A DNA stretch of 64,000 bases from Bordetella sp. H567 (GCF_001704295.1 NZ_CP012334.1:1066084-1130083); one strand, 5' to 3'; numbered from the stretch's first letter, positions 29,055-37,576 are shown. The notes: a model not told the origin generated them from the sequence alone. Numbers and translations are program-made.

Positions 29055-29078
29055 GTTCGTTCTCCTTGAGTGGGCCGT

Positions 29079-29103
29079 ATTGTATCAAGCAGCCGGCTAC
29101 AAT
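29079..29103. promoter_or_regulatory. Divergent promoter dyad between ilvE and azlC
   Basis: ATTGTA (29079-29084) and TACAAT (29098-29103) form a 25-bp dyad. Read on the minus strand the left arm is TGATACAAT, an extended -10 serving ilvE; on the plus strand TACAAT would serve azlC. The two genes, one making and one exporting branched-chain amino acids, could thus be switched together. Confidence 0.5.
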
Positions 29104-29260
29104 ACGCCCCGTTCCGGTGCGTCGCGGCCTGCCCGCGGTGGCATTTTTGTCCGGCCATCAGGCCGGTTTCCTCCCTCGATCAGGTCCGTCTTTGTCGTTC
29201 CAACCGGCAGTCTCAGATCCCGATGGCCTTTCCGTCCGGCAGGCGCGGTGGGCTGCCGCG

Positions 29261-29938
29261 ATGGAAGGCCTGCGCGCCGTCGCGCCCACCCTGGTCGCCA
29301 CGGCCGCGTGGGGGCTGGTCACCGGCATCGCCATGGTCAAGTCCGGACTCGCCGAATCGATGGCGCTGCTGATGACGCTCACCCTGTATGCCGGTTCGGC
29401 CCAGCTGACTTCGCTGCCCCTGATCGCCTCGGGCGCCCCGCTGTGGCTCATCTTCGCCGCCGGATTCGTCGTCAATCTGCGCTTCCTGATCTTCGGGGCG
29501 GCGCTGCATCCCTACTTTCGCCATTTGTCCTGGTCGCGCCGCCTGGCCTTGGGCTACTTCACCACCGATATGGGCTTCGTGCTGTTCATCCCGCGCTACG
29601 GCGATGCGCGCGTGCGGGGCACGCGCGAACAGCTCTGGTTTTTCGTCGGCGTGATCACGCCCGGCTGGTTCGTCTGGCAAGGCAGCTCCATTGCCGGCAT
29701 CTACCTGGGTTCGCTGGTGCCGGCCGCGTGGTCGCTGGATTTCGCCGCGGTGCTGGCCCTGCTGGCGATCGTGGTGCCGTTGGCGACGACGCGCCCCATG
29801 CTGGCGGCGATGGCGGCCGCGGCGATCACCGCCTGGGTCGGCCAGATTTTTCCCTTGCGGCTGGGGCTGGCCGCGGCCGTTGTCGCGGGCGTGGTGGCCG
29901 GCATGCTGGCCGAACGCCACGCGCGGAGTCGCGCATGA
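29261..29938 (+). CDS. azlC: AzlC-family branched-chain amino acid exporter, large subunit
   Basis: An inner-membrane protein of about 225 aa with six or seven helices. It starts EGLRAVAPTL, the normal AzlC opening, and has the ALLMTLTLYAGSAQL and FVVNLRFLIFGAAL motifs of the family, which together with AzlD exports branched-chain amino acids (BrnFE in Corynebacterium). The first ATG is at 29261; an in-frame TTG at 29192 would add 23 residues, and either could be used. The stop overlaps the azlD start (ATGA). Confidence 0.88.
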   Translation: MEGLRAVAPTLVATAAWGLVTGIAMVKSGLAESMALLMTLTLYAGSAQLTSLPLIASGAPLWLIFAAGFVVNLRFLIFGAALHPYFRHLSWSRRLALGYFTTDMGFVLFIPRYGDARVRGTREQLWFFVGVITPGWFVWQGSSIAGIYLGSLVPAAWSLDFAAVLALLAIVVPLATTRPMLAAMAAAAITAWVGQIFPLRLGLAAAVVAGVVAGMLAERHARSRA

Positions 29939-30276
29939 CCCTGGACATGGCAGCCGAGGACGCATACGTCTATGCCGCCATCGCGCTCTTGATGCTTTGC
30001 AGCGTCATCACGCGCGCGGGCTATCAGTTGTTCGGCGATTACCTGCCCCTGTCGGACAGCGTGCGGCGCGCCTTGCGCTACGCGCCCGCGGCGGCGCTGA
30101 CGGCCATCATCGTCCCCGATCTCCTGCCATGGAAGGCGGGCGTGGGGCCGCTGTTGGACATGAAGCTGCTGGCCGGCGTCGTCGGCGTGCTGGTGTTCCT
30201 GCGTACGCGCAGCGCGGTACTGGTCATCGTCGCCGGCATGCTGGTGCTATGGGGGCTGCGCTGGCTGGCGCCGTAG
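29935..30276 (+). CDS. azlD: AzlD-family small subunit of branched-chain amino acid exporter
   Basis: A 113-aa membrane protein with three or four helices. The segments LLMLCSVITRAGYQLFGDYLPLS and LRYAPAAALTAIIVPDLL match AzlD/BrnE. Its start overlaps the azlC stop by 4 nt, so the two subunits are co-translated. Confidence 0.9.
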   Translation: MTLDMAAEDAYVYAAIALLMLCSVITRAGYQLFGDYLPLSDSVRRALRYAPAAALTAIIVPDLLPWKAGVGPLLDMKLLAGVVGVLVFLRTRSAVLVIVAGMLVLWGLRWLAP

Positions 30277-30585
30277 AAGCGTTGCGCAGGTGCGGCGGGC
30301 GCTCACTTGCGCTGCGAAGCAGCGCGGATGTGCCAGGGGCTACTCGCCCGCGCCGTGGAAGCCGCGCGAGGCAAGCAAGCACCCTTGGCGGCAGCGCTTT
30401 CGATGCATGCCGGCCCCCCGGAAGGGCCCTTGCAACGTGCGTTCGCGGACGGATTTGTCCCCAATAAACTCGCCTTGCCGATGGCGGGCGGCCCCACCTG
30501 CGCTAAAATGCAGTTATCCACAGCAATCCGGGCCTGATTCCTTCTGTTTTCGTGCTTGCACGTGGCACCGGTATCTGCCTACTCC
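30277..30585 (+). promoter_or_regulatory. rhlE upstream region with a perfect DnaA box
   Basis: The 309-bp gap holds no gene I can support. It contains TAAAAT at 30504-30509 as a possible -10 and a perfect DnaA box TTATCCACA at 30514-30522. Several GC-rich inverted repeats (for example CCGGAAGGGCCC near 30418) lie upstream. Confidence 0.45.
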
Positions 30586-32037
30586 ATGACTGAAACCAAT
30601 TCTTCCGCAGTCCCTTCAACGGATGCGCCGACACTCACGTTTTCGGACTTCGATCTGCATCCGCTGTTGGTAGCATCGATCACCGAAACGGGCTACACCA
30701 CCCCCACTCCCATCCAGGCCCAGGCGATCCCCGTGGTGATCGCGGGCCGCGATGTCATGGGCGCGGCGCAGACCGGGACCGGCAAGACCGCGGCGTTCAC
30801 GCTGCCCATCCTGCATCGCCTGATGCCGATGGCCAACAGCAGCGCGTCGCCGGCGCGGCACCCCGTGCGGGCGCTGATCCTGACGCCCACGCGCGAGCTG
30901 GCCGACCAGGTCGCCGAAAGCGTCAAGCGCTACAGCAAGCGCACGCCCCTGCGATCGGCCGTGGTGTTCGGCGGTGTGGACATCGGGCCGCAGAAGGAAA
31001 GCCTGCGCAACGGCTGCGAGGTGCTTGTCGCCACGCCCGGACGGCTGCTGGATCACGTCGAGCAGAAGAACGTCAATCTGGGCCAGGTCGGCATCCTGGT
31101 CCTGGACGAAGCGGACCGCATGCTGGACATGGGCTTCCTGCCCGACCTGGAACGCATCATCCGGCTGCTTCCCGAACAACGCCAGAACCTGCTGTTTTCG
31201 GCCACGTTCAGCAACGAAATCCGCAAGCTGGCGCGCTCGTATCTCAGCCACCCCGCTGAACTCGAAGTCGCGGCGCGCAACGCGACGGCCGACACCGTCA
31301 CGCAGATCGCCTACGAGATGAGCAGTGAAGGCAAGCGTGCCGCGGTGGTGCACCTGGTGAAGTCGCGCAACCTGAACCAGGTCATCGTTTTTTCGAACAC
31401 CAAGATCGGCACCGCCAGGCTGGCCCGTGAATTGGAACGCGACGGCATCAAGGCGGAATCCATACACGGCGATAAAAGCCAGGCCGATCGCATGAAGGCG
31501 CTGGATGCCTTCAAGGCCGGACAGCTGGAAGTGCTGGTCGCCACGGACGTCGCCGCGCGCGGCCTGGACGTGGCGGGCGTGCCGTGCGTCATCAATTACG
31601 ACCTGCCGTACAACGCCGAGGACTACGTGCACCGCATCGGCCGCACGGGTCGCGCGGGCGCATCGGGCGAAGCCATCGCGCTGTTCACGCCCAGCGAAGA
31701 ACGCCTGTTGCTGGACATCGAAAAACTGATCAAGCGCCCGGTGCCGCGTGGCAAGCTGGATGTACCGGCCGAACTGATCGCCCGCAGCCGCGGCCATCGC
31801 GACGAGTCTCGCGGCAGCCACGATCGCCGCGAACCGCGCGTGCGTTCGTCCGGCGACCGCCGCTACGGCGACTCCGGGACGCGCCAGGCGCCGGTCGACG
31901 ATTTCTTCCTCAAGCCCTACGTGCCGAGCAATCCTGCGCCGGAGTCCACGTCCGGCGAGGACGCGCCCGGCGAGCGCGGTGCCGCGCCCAAGCGCAAGGT
32001 CGCCGTCCTGCTGGGCGGCACCCGCAAACCCTCCTGA
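30586..32037 (+). CDS. rhlE: DEAD-box RNA helicase RhlE
   Basis: A 483-aa RNA helicase. In order: Q motif (TTPTPIQAQAIP), motif I AQTGTGKT, PTRELA, TPGRLLD, DEAD with the RhlE-style VLDEADRMLDMGF, SAT (FSATFS), ARGLDV and HRIGRTGRAG. The last 90 residues are basic, rich in Arg/Ser/Pro (DESRGSHDRREPRVR), the usual RhlE RNA-binding tail. Start at ATG 30586; a TTG at 30556 is in frame but lacks a ribosome site. Confidence 0.94.
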   Translation: MTETNSSAVPSTDAPTLTFSDFDLHPLLVASITETGYTTPTPIQAQAIPVVIAGRDVMGAAQTGTGKTAAFTLPILHRLMPMANSSASPARHPVRALILTPTRELADQVAESVKRYSKRTPLRSAVVFGGVDIGPQKESLRNGCEVLVATPGRLLDHVEQKNVNLGQVGILVLDEADRMLDMGFLPDLERIIRLLPEQRQNLLFSATFSNEIRKLARSYLSHPAELEVAARNATADTVTQIAYEMSSEGKRAAVVHLVKSRNLNQVIVFSNTKIGTARLARELERDGIKAESIHGDKSQADRMKALDAFKAGQLEVLVATDVAARGLDVAGVPCVINYDLPYNAEDYVHRIGRTGRAGASGEAIALFTPSEERLLLDIEKLIKRPVPRGKLDVPAELIARSRGHRDESRGSHDRREPRVRSSGDRRYGDSGTRQAPVDDFFLKPYVPSNPAPESTSGEDAPGERGAAPKRKVAVLLGGTRKPS

Positions 32038-32069
32038 AGCCAGGCCCGTCCGCGGGCTGTCGCGGTCCG

Positions 32070-32450
32070 CTATCCGGCGAGCAGGCCGCGTACGTCGGGC
32101 AGCCGCGTCGCCACCACGGCGCTGTCCGGGCCCAGCGAGGCCAGCAGGCGTTCCAGGTGCCCGATGTGCGGCAGCATGGGACCGTAGAAAACGGTCTTGC
32201 CCGCGCGCTGGACCAGCAGCGTCGGGAAATTTTCCACTTCTTCCTCACCCAACAGATCCGGGTGGTCCTCGATGTCTATCCAGGCGAAGGCCGTGGCCGC
32301 GGTCCGCGACGCCAGCGTTTCCAATTTAGGGCGGTATTCGCGGCAGGTATCGCACCAGGCGGCGCAGAAGCAGGCGACCAGGTCGATGTCGGGGCGTTGA
32401 AGCAGGCCGCGCAGGGCGGCCGTATCGTTACCAGGTTCTAGAACGGACAT
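32070..32450 (-). CDS. Thioredoxin-fold protein with WCDTC active site
   Basis: A 126-aa cytoplasmic thioredoxin-like protein. The redox pair is Cys33-Asp-Thr-Cys36 (AAWCDTCREYRP), and the cis-proline is in ENFPTLLVQ. The active-site pair Asp-Thr differs from the Gly-Pro of thioredoxin, so its redox potential is likely different. It is convergent with rhlE (32 bp) and divergent from the EI24 gene. Confidence 0.85.
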   Translation of the reverse strand: MSVLEPGNDTAALRGLLQRPDIDLVACFCAAWCDTCREYRPKLETLASRTAATAFAWIDIEDHPDLLGEEEVENFPTLLVQRAGKTVFYGPMLPHIGHLERLLASLGPDSAVVATRLPDVRGLLAG

Positions 32451-32488
32451 ATGGGCAGCGGCGAAAGTATTTAACTATCATACCTGCG

Positions 32489-33313
32489 ATGCACAACCGG
32501 ACCATTCTCATGCCCGCATCTTCCTATTCCCCGTCCAACCCGCCGCCCGTTTCGGCCGGCCTGGCTGGCGTGTGGCAGGCCTTCAAGCGAGCGACGGTAT
32601 CGCAATGCCACCCTGCAATGCTGTTCGCGGTGCTGCTGCCATTCCTGATCGCGCTGGTCGGCGCCATCCTGCTGCTGTGGTTCTGCTGGACGCCGTTGAC
32701 CGACTGGCTGCGGGACGAGGCGTCGCGCTGGAGCGTCGTCAACAACGTCGACGAATGGCTGGTGGCGGTGGGATTGTTTTCGCTCAAGGTCTATCTGGTG
32801 CCCATCGTGGCGGTCGCGATCCTGCTGCCGATTTCCGGCATCCTGGGGCTGGCCATCGCGGCCATCTTCGTCATGCCGCTGGTGCTGCGCCACGTCAGCG
32901 AACGGGAATACGCGGCCGTCAGCAAGCAAGGCAAGTTCGGCACGGCGGTCAGCGTCTGGAACGCCTTGTGGGTCAGTATCGCCTTCGCGGTGGGATGGCT
33001 GTTGACCCTGCCCTTGTGGCTGGTGCCGCCGATGGCGGTGCTGCTGTCCATTTTCTGGTGGGCCTTTGCGTTTTCGCGCATGATGCGGATCGACGCCATC
33101 GTCGAACATGCCAGTCCGGAGGAAAGGCGCGTCCTGCTGCGCCGACACAACCTGGGCTTCTGGATCGTCGGGCTGGTGTGCTCGCTGATCAATCTGCTGC
33201 CGCCCGCGTGGGTGTTCCTGCCGGTGTTCTCGGCGCTGGTATTCGCCCACTATGGCCTGGATGCCCTGCAGCGCCTGCGGCAGGAAAAAGCCATCGAGAT
33301 GGCGGGCCGCTGA
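32489..33313 (+). CDS. EI24/CysZ-like membrane protein
   Basis: A 274-aa inner-membrane protein with about six helices: LLPFLIALVGAILLLWFC, LVPIVAVAILLPISGILGLAIAA, VSIAFAVGWLLTLPLWLVPP and a conserved RRHNLGFWIVGLVCSLINLLPP near the end. This pattern is the EI24/DUF540 domain, which includes the CysZ sulphate channel. Members of this betaproteobacterial subgroup have no tested substrate. ATG 32489 starts a frame with a second Met at residue 8 that could also be used. Confidence 0.82.
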   Translation: MHNRTILMPASSYSPSNPPPVSAGLAGVWQAFKRATVSQCHPAMLFAVLLPFLIALVGAILLLWFCWTPLTDWLRDEASRWSVVNNVDEWLVAVGLFSLKVYLVPIVAVAILLPISGILGLAIAAIFVMPLVLRHVSEREYAAVSKQGKFGTAVSVWNALWVSIAFAVGWLLTLPLWLVPPMAVLLSIFWWAFAFSRMMRIDAIVEHASPEERRVLLRRHNLGFWIVGLVCSLINLLPPAWVFLPVFSALVFAHYGLDALQRLRQEKAIEMAGR

Positions 33314-33331
33314 TCTTTATTGGAATCCGAA

Positions 33332-34141
33332 ATGTCTCTCGACTCCACGACGCCGCGCATCGGCCTGATCATCGTCGGTGACGAAATCCTGTCCGGACGG
33401 CGGCAGGACAAGCATTTTTCCAAGGTCGTCGAACTCCTGTCCGCCCGCGGGCTGAGGCTGGCCTGGGCGGAAATCCTGCCCGACGATCGCGATACGCTGG
33501 TCGCGGCCTACCGCCGCAGTTTCGCCGGCGGCGACATCGTCTTTTCCTGCGGTGGCATAGGCGCCACGCCCGACGACCACACCCGGCAGGCGGCGGCCGA
33601 GGCCCTGGATTTGCCCCTGGCCCTGCATCCCGATGCCGAGCGGGAAATCACGCTGCGCTGCGCCGAAATGGCGGCGAAGGGCCAGGGCAGCGCGGACATG
33701 CGTACGCCGGAAAACCAGCGCAGGCTGGAAATGGGGCGGTTTCCACAGGGCTGTGAGGTCGTGCCCAATCCCTACAACCGGATTCCCGGCTTCTTCATCC
33801 GCGATCACACCTTCGTGCCCGGTTTCCCCGTCATGGCCTGGCCGATGCTGGAATGGACGCTGGACACCCGATACCGCGATCTGCACCACCGGACGGCGCA
33901 TGCGGAGCATGCCTTCCTGGTCTACGGCCTGCCCGAATCCCGGATCGCACCCGTCATGGAAGAGATCCAGGCGCGCTGGCCTGGCGTGAAAGCGTTCAGC
34001 CTGCCCAGCGTCGGCGAAGATGGCCGCTCGCCCCACATCGACCTGGGGGTGAAGGGGGAGCCGGCGGCGGCGGCCGAAGCCATGAACCATCTGCGCGCGG
34101 AAGTCGAACGGCTGGGCGGGCGCTTGACCCCGCCGGCATGA
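33332..34141 (+). CDS. MoaB/Mog-domain protein (CinA N-terminal type)
   Basis: A 269-aa protein. The molybdopterin-binding-like fold shows IGLIIVGDEILSGRRQDKHF at the start and the FSCGGIGATPDD loop, then FVPGFPVMAWPMLEW in the middle. This is the first domain of CinA (competence/damage-inducible) without the C-terminal nicotinamide amidase domain. Such proteins are often annotated as molybdopterin-binding but may act as ADP-ribose or nucleotide pyrophosphatases. Start at ATG 33332; TTG 33320 is in frame. It follows the EI24 gene by 18 bp. Confidence 0.85.
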   Translation: MSLDSTTPRIGLIIVGDEILSGRRQDKHFSKVVELLSARGLRLAWAEILPDDRDTLVAAYRRSFAGGDIVFSCGGIGATPDDHTRQAAAEALDLPLALHPDAEREITLRCAEMAAKGQGSADMRTPENQRRLEMGRFPQGCEVVPNPYNRIPGFFIRDHTFVPGFPVMAWPMLEWTLDTRYRDLHHRTAHAEHAFLVYGLPESRIAPVMEEIQARWPGVKAFSLPSVGEDGRSPHIDLGVKGEPAAAAEAMNHLRAEVERLGGRLTPPA

Positions 34142-34289
34142 GGACGGCCGCGACTGGCCCGGCCGCCTGAGCCGCGCCCGCCGCGGTTGCCAAACGGGGC
34201 TGCGTATTTCACAATACGGAAATAACGAATTGTTGCGCCGCCGCATGCCGTGCTCCTCACGGTGCACGCGGGACAGACGCGTAGAGCCT

Positions 34290-35171
34290 ATGACCCGCCC
34301 CTCCGCCCCAGCCAGCACCCCCCAATCGCCCGGCGATGGCCACGCGACCATCGCGATCCAGGTCATCGAGCGCGCCATGCGGCTGCTCGATGCGCTGGCG
34401 GCCCAGCCAGAACCGGTGACCTTGAAGGAACTGGCCGCGACCACCGGCCTGCATGCGTCCACCGCGCACCGCATCCTGAACGACCTGGTCGTGGGCCGCT
34501 ACGTCGAACGCGTGGACAACGGCGTCTACCAGCTTGGCATGCGCTTGCTGGAACTGGGTTCGCTGGTGAAAGGCCGTTTGAACGTGCGCGATGCGGCAAA
34601 AGGCCCCATGCACGATCTGCACGAGTTGACCGGCCAGACGGTCAATCTGTCGGTCCAGCAGGGCGACGAGATCGTCTATATCGACCGCGCATGGAGCGAG
34701 CGCTCGGGGATGCAAGTGGTGCGCGCCATCGGCGGGCGCGCGCCGCTGCACCTGACGTCGACCGGCAAGCTGTTCCTGTCCATGGCCGAGCCGCGGCAGG
34801 TCCGCGCCTACGCCCTGCGCACCGGGTTGGCGGGCCACACGGGAAACAGCTTGACGCGGCTGGACCTGCTGGAACGGGAGCTGGCCAAGGTACGCAGCCA
34901 TGGCTACGCCCGGGACAACGAGGAACTGGAGGTCGGCGTGCGCTGCATCGCCGCCGGTATCCATGACGACAGCGGAAAGCTCGTGGCGGGACTGTCGATT
35001 TCCGCGCCGACGGAGCGCATGCAGGACGAATGGATCGCGCGCCTGAAGGACACGGCCGCGAGGATCTCCGCATCACTGGGCTATGACGTCCGCGTGGCCG
35101 AAACGGATTTCGACCCGCTGGAGGTGGACGGCCACCCCGCCACCCAGAGGGACGGCGCGCAAGCCGCTTGA
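34290..35171 (+). CDS. IclR-family transcriptional regulator
   Basis: A 293-aa regulator. The winged helix-turn-helix LKELAATTGLHASTAHRILNDL (about residues 45-66) is followed by the IclR effector domain (about 100-270) with GQTVNLSVQQGDEIVYIDRA and VRCIAAGIHDDSGKLVAGLSIS. Effectors are typically small carboxylates or aromatic acids, unknown here. An extended N-terminus (first 28 residues) is Pro/Ser-rich. The gene for a Bug-type binding protein is convergent downstream. Confidence 0.92.
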   Translation: MTRPSAPASTPQSPGDGHATIAIQVIERAMRLLDALAAQPEPVTLKELAATTGLHASTAHRILNDLVVGRYVERVDNGVYQLGMRLLELGSLVKGRLNVRDAAKGPMHDLHELTGQTVNLSVQQGDEIVYIDRAWSERSGMQVVRAIGGRAPLHLTSTGKLFLSMAEPRQVRAYALRTGLAGHTGNSLTRLDLLERELAKVRSHGYARDNEELEVGVRCIAAGIHDDSGKLVAGLSISAPTERMQDEWIARLKDTAARISASLGYDVRVAETDFDPLEVDGHPATQRDGAQAA

Positions 35172-35189
35172 GCTCACCCCTACAGAAAA

Positions 35190-35213
35190 AGGCCCCGAGG
35201 GGGCCGTTTTTGT
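35190..35213 (+). terminator. Rho-independent terminator after the iclR-type gene
   Basis: GGCCCC pairs with GGGGCC around a short loop (35191-35205) and is followed by TTTTT (35207-35211), about 20 bp after the regulator stop. Confidence 0.75.
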
Positions 35214-35310
35214 CTTGGGGCGGCCCTGCGAGGAAAAGGGCCCCCACGCCGCGCCGGCGAGCCGGCTTGCTGCCCCCCAAGGGGGCCGTTTTTGTCTTGG
35301 GGCGGCCCTA
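35201..35310. repeat. Duplicated GGGGCCGTTTTTGTC element
   Basis: A block beginning GGGGCCGTTTTTGTC and continuing TTGGGGCGGCCCT occurs at about 35200-35226 and again at about 35282-35309, 82-83 bp apart. Each copy contains a G/C arm followed by a T-tract, so the second is also a terminator-like hairpin (CCCCCC/GGGGG, 35272-35293). Confidence 0.7.
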
Positions 35311-35312
35311 CG

Positions 35313-35340
35313 ACAAAAAACCCGGCCAAAGCCGGGCTTT
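35313..35340 (-). terminator. Bidirectional terminator after the Bug-family gene
   Basis: CCCGGC (35321-35326) and GCCGGG (35331-35336) flank CAAA. On the minus strand the stem is followed by TTTTTT (35320-35315), a good intrinsic terminator for the binding-protein gene; on the plus strand CTTT follows. Confidence 0.8.
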
Positions 35341-35400
35341 CGAAGCATCCCGGCAGAGGGGATGCACGCGCGGTCCGCGGGGCGGCGCGCGCGGTGGGTG

Positions 35401-36378
35401 TTATTGTTTTTCGATCTTGGCCTTCTTGAACAGCTCGGCCCACTGCGGCACCTGCTGCTTGACCAGGGTTTCCAGCGCCTGCGGGTTGGCTTCATCGGCC
35501 AGCACCGAGGCCCCCAGCGTGTTCATGCGTTCCTGGAACTTGGGATCATTCACCCCCGCCTGCAGCGCCTTGACGAGCTTGTCGACCACCGGCTTGGGCG
35601 TGCCCTTCGGCACCCACATCCCGTGCCAGATGCCGACCTGGAAACCCTTGTAGCCGGATTCGTCCATCGTCGGCAGATCCGGCAAGGTGGCGACCCGCTT
35701 CAGGCTGGTCACCGCGTAAGCCTTGACCTTCTTGGCGTTGATCTGCTGTGTCGTATTCGTGGTCTGGTCGCAGAGCATGTCCACCTGCTTGCCCAGCAAG
35801 TCGTTCATGGCGGGCGCCGTGCCTTTGTAGGGAACGGTGAGCAGCTGCACGCCGAAGGCCTCGTTCAGCATGGTGCTGCACAGGTGGCTGGCGGCACCGA
35901 TGCCGGCATTGGCCAGCGTGATCTTGTCCGCGTTCTTCTTGACGTACTCGGCCAGTTCCTTGATGTTGTTGGGCGGGAAGTTCTCGCGGGCCAGGATGGT
36001 CATCGGCACGTCGACCACCAGGCCGATGGGCTCGAAGCTCTTGAAGGGGTCGTAGCCGGAATCCTTGTACAGTGACGGCGCCGTGGAAAAGCCGACGTGC
36101 ATCAGCAGCACGGTGTAACCGTCCGCCGGCGCGCGCGCGGCGAAGGTGGTACCGATCGTGCCCCCGGCTCCGCCCTTGTTTTCCACGATGATGGATTGTC
36201 CCAGCGACGGACGCATGGCTTCGGCCAGCGAACGCGCGACGTTATCGGTCGGTCCCCCGGCGGCGAAGGGGACCACCATGTTGATGACGTGGTCCGGGTA
36301 TGCGGCGTGCGCGGCGCCAGCCGCGGACAGCGTGACAGCCGCAAGGGCGGCGGCCAGCCGACGAGAAGGGAAAGGCAT
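35401..36378 (-). CDS. Bug-family tripartite tricarboxylate transporter binding protein
   Basis: A 325-aa periplasmic solute-binding protein. The signal peptide ends near AAHA-AYPD (about 26). The mature part begins with PDHVINMVVPFAAGGPTDN and the GQSIIVENKGGAGGTIG loop, the ligand-binding signature of the TctC/Bug family, greatly expanded in Bordetella and relatives. The start at 36378 has AGGAG before it. No membrane TctA/TctB genes adjoin, which is common for orphan Bug proteins; the ligand is unknown and the adjacent IclR regulator is a plausible controller. Confidence 0.92.
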   Translation of the reverse strand: MPFPSRRLAAALAAVTLSAAGAAHAAYPDHVINMVVPFAAGGPTDNVARSLAEAMRPSLGQSIIVENKGGAGGTIGTTFAARAPADGYTVLLMHVGFSTAPSLYKDSGYDPFKSFEPIGLVVDVPMTILARENFPPNNIKELAEYVKKNADKITLANAGIGAASHLCSTMLNEAFGVQLLTVPYKGTAPAMNDLLGKQVDMLCDQTTNTTQQINAKKVKAYAVTSLKRVATLPDLPTMDESGYKGFQVGIWHGMWVPKGTPKPVVDKLVKALQAGVNDPKFQERMNTLGASVLADEANPQALETLVKQQVPQWAELFKKAKIEKQ

Positions 36379-36601
36379 GTTGTCTCCTGGTTCGCGGATG
36401 CAGTGATGCAATCGGTACGAGCGCCTCTGCGGGCTTACTCTGCGTACCGAGTCTAGGCAATAAGCAGGGACACGTCATCCTAGTTGTTTCCCCATGTTGC
36501 TCCTCCTCCACGCAGTCTCTATTTTTGCCGAATGGCGGCGCTGTTATCTTGCGCTGCCACCGTGGCCAGGCAAGGCGATGGCCAAGCTGAATTGTGTGAC
36601 T

Positions 36602-36673
36602 TTGTTGCGCTGCACCAAAAGCCCTTGACATAGGGCGCCGCGTGCCTAAAATGGCAATTGTGCAGTGCAACAA
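36602..36673 (+). promoter_or_regulatory. Inverted repeats flanking the phasin promoter (PhaR-like operators)
   Basis: TTGTTGCGCTGCAC (36602-36615) and GTGCAGTGCAACAA (36660-36673) are inverted copies matching at 13 of 14 positions. One lies 9 bp upstream of the -35, the other over the transcript start. TGC/GCA-rich sites like these are bound by the polyhydroxybutyrate-responsive repressor PhaR in other bacteria, so autoregulated phasin control is likely. No phaR gene is in the window. Confidence 0.65.
36625..36652 (+). promoter_or_regulatory. Sigma-70 promoter of the phasin gene
   Basis: TTGACA (36625-36630) and TAAAAT (36647-36652) are separated by 16 bp; the -35 is perfect. Predicted start near 36659, inside the downstream inverted-repeat arm. 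Confidence 0.8.
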
Positions 36674-36795
36674 GGCTCGGGATCCGTGGTAGCCGCGAGC
36701 CGGGGGCGTTCCAGCAGTACGGGAAGCCTCGCAACGTCTTCCGCAACCAGCCATTCCCGCCCCCTGCGAAGGGGCAACTCGAGGAGATACCCCCA

Positions 36796-37380
36796 ATGAG
36801 CGCTATTCCGCAACAAGTCTTCGCCCGTCAAAAGGCCGGCATCAATACCCTGATCGCCACGCAGTCCGCCCTGTTCGCGGGCTTCGAAAAACTGGTGGAC
36901 CTGAACCTGAAGGTCATCAAGGCCACCATCGACGAAGTCGCGCTGCGCTCGCAGCAAGCCGCCGACGTCAAGGATCCGCAGGAAGCCCTGGCCTTCTCCA
37001 CCGGCCTGGTGCAGCCCAGCGCGGAAAAGGCGCTGGCCTACGGCAAGCATGTGTATGACATCGTCGCGGGCGTGCAAGGCGAATTGGTCAAGCTTGGCGA
37101 AGAGCATATCGCCGAAAACCAGGCGCAACTGTCCGAAGCCATCGACCAGTTGGCCAAGAATGCGCCGACCGGTACCGAAGGCGCTGTCGCTTTGATCAAG
37201 TCTTCGCTGGCCACCGCCACCAGTGCGTATGATTCGATGAGCAAGGCCGCCAAGCAGGCCGCCGAAGTCGCCGAATCCAACCTGAATGCCGCCGCCAACG
37301 CGACCTTCAAGGCTGCCTCGGACGCCGCCGACGTCGCCAACAAGGTCGCAACGCCGCGCAGCCGCCGCGCCGCCGCCTGA
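36796..37380 (+). CDS. Phasin family protein
   Basis: A 194-aa, mostly helical, Ala-rich protein of the phasin_2 type that coats polyhydroxyalkanoate granules. The N-terminal half (FARQKAGINTLIATQSALFAGFEKLVDLNLKVIK) is an amphipathic helix. The C-terminal third is Ala/Lys-rich with KAAKQAAEVAESNLNAAAN repeats and ends RSRRAAA, as in Ralstonia/Bordetella PhaP. Strong promoter, strong ribosome site and a good terminator suggest high expression. Confidence 0.92.
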   Translation: MSAIPQQVFARQKAGINTLIATQSALFAGFEKLVDLNLKVIKATIDEVALRSQQAADVKDPQEALAFSTGLVQPSAEKALAYGKHVYDIVAGVQGELVKLGEEHIAENQAQLSEAIDQLAKNAPTGTEGAVALIKSSLATATSAYDSMSKAAKQAAEVAESNLNAAANATFKAASDAADVANKVATPRSRRAAA

Positions 37381-37459
37381 GTTCCCTCGGGACAGGCTCG
37401 CGCCGCGACGCCGCTGCAGGCGTCATCGAAGTAAACCAGTTTGAGCAGAGCTGGAACCT

Positions 37460-37486
37460 GGGCCGCCTTTTAGGCGGCCCTTTTTT
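37460..37486 (+). terminator. Rho-independent terminator after the phasin gene
   Basis: GGGCCGCC (37460-37467) pairs with GGCGGCCC around TTTTA and is followed by TTTTTT, an excellent intrinsic terminator about 80 bp after the stop codon. Confidence 0.9.
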
Positions 37487-37576
37487 GTACCCAAGCCGAA
37501 CCCGGACCAAAGCCCCTGGTGCGCAAGCAAACGGGTTCGCGAGGGGCGGCCAGGGGCCTGAGAGCTGCCAGCGTGG

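Larger units (their letters stand above)
36379..36795 (+). promoter_or_regulatory. Divergent upstream region of the Bug-protein and phasin genes
   Basis: This 417-bp region has no credible gene. Its right half holds the phasin promoter and flanking inverted repeats (listed separately). The phasin leader (about 135 nt) ends with a GAGGAGA ribosome site at 36781-36787. Confidence 0.6.
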
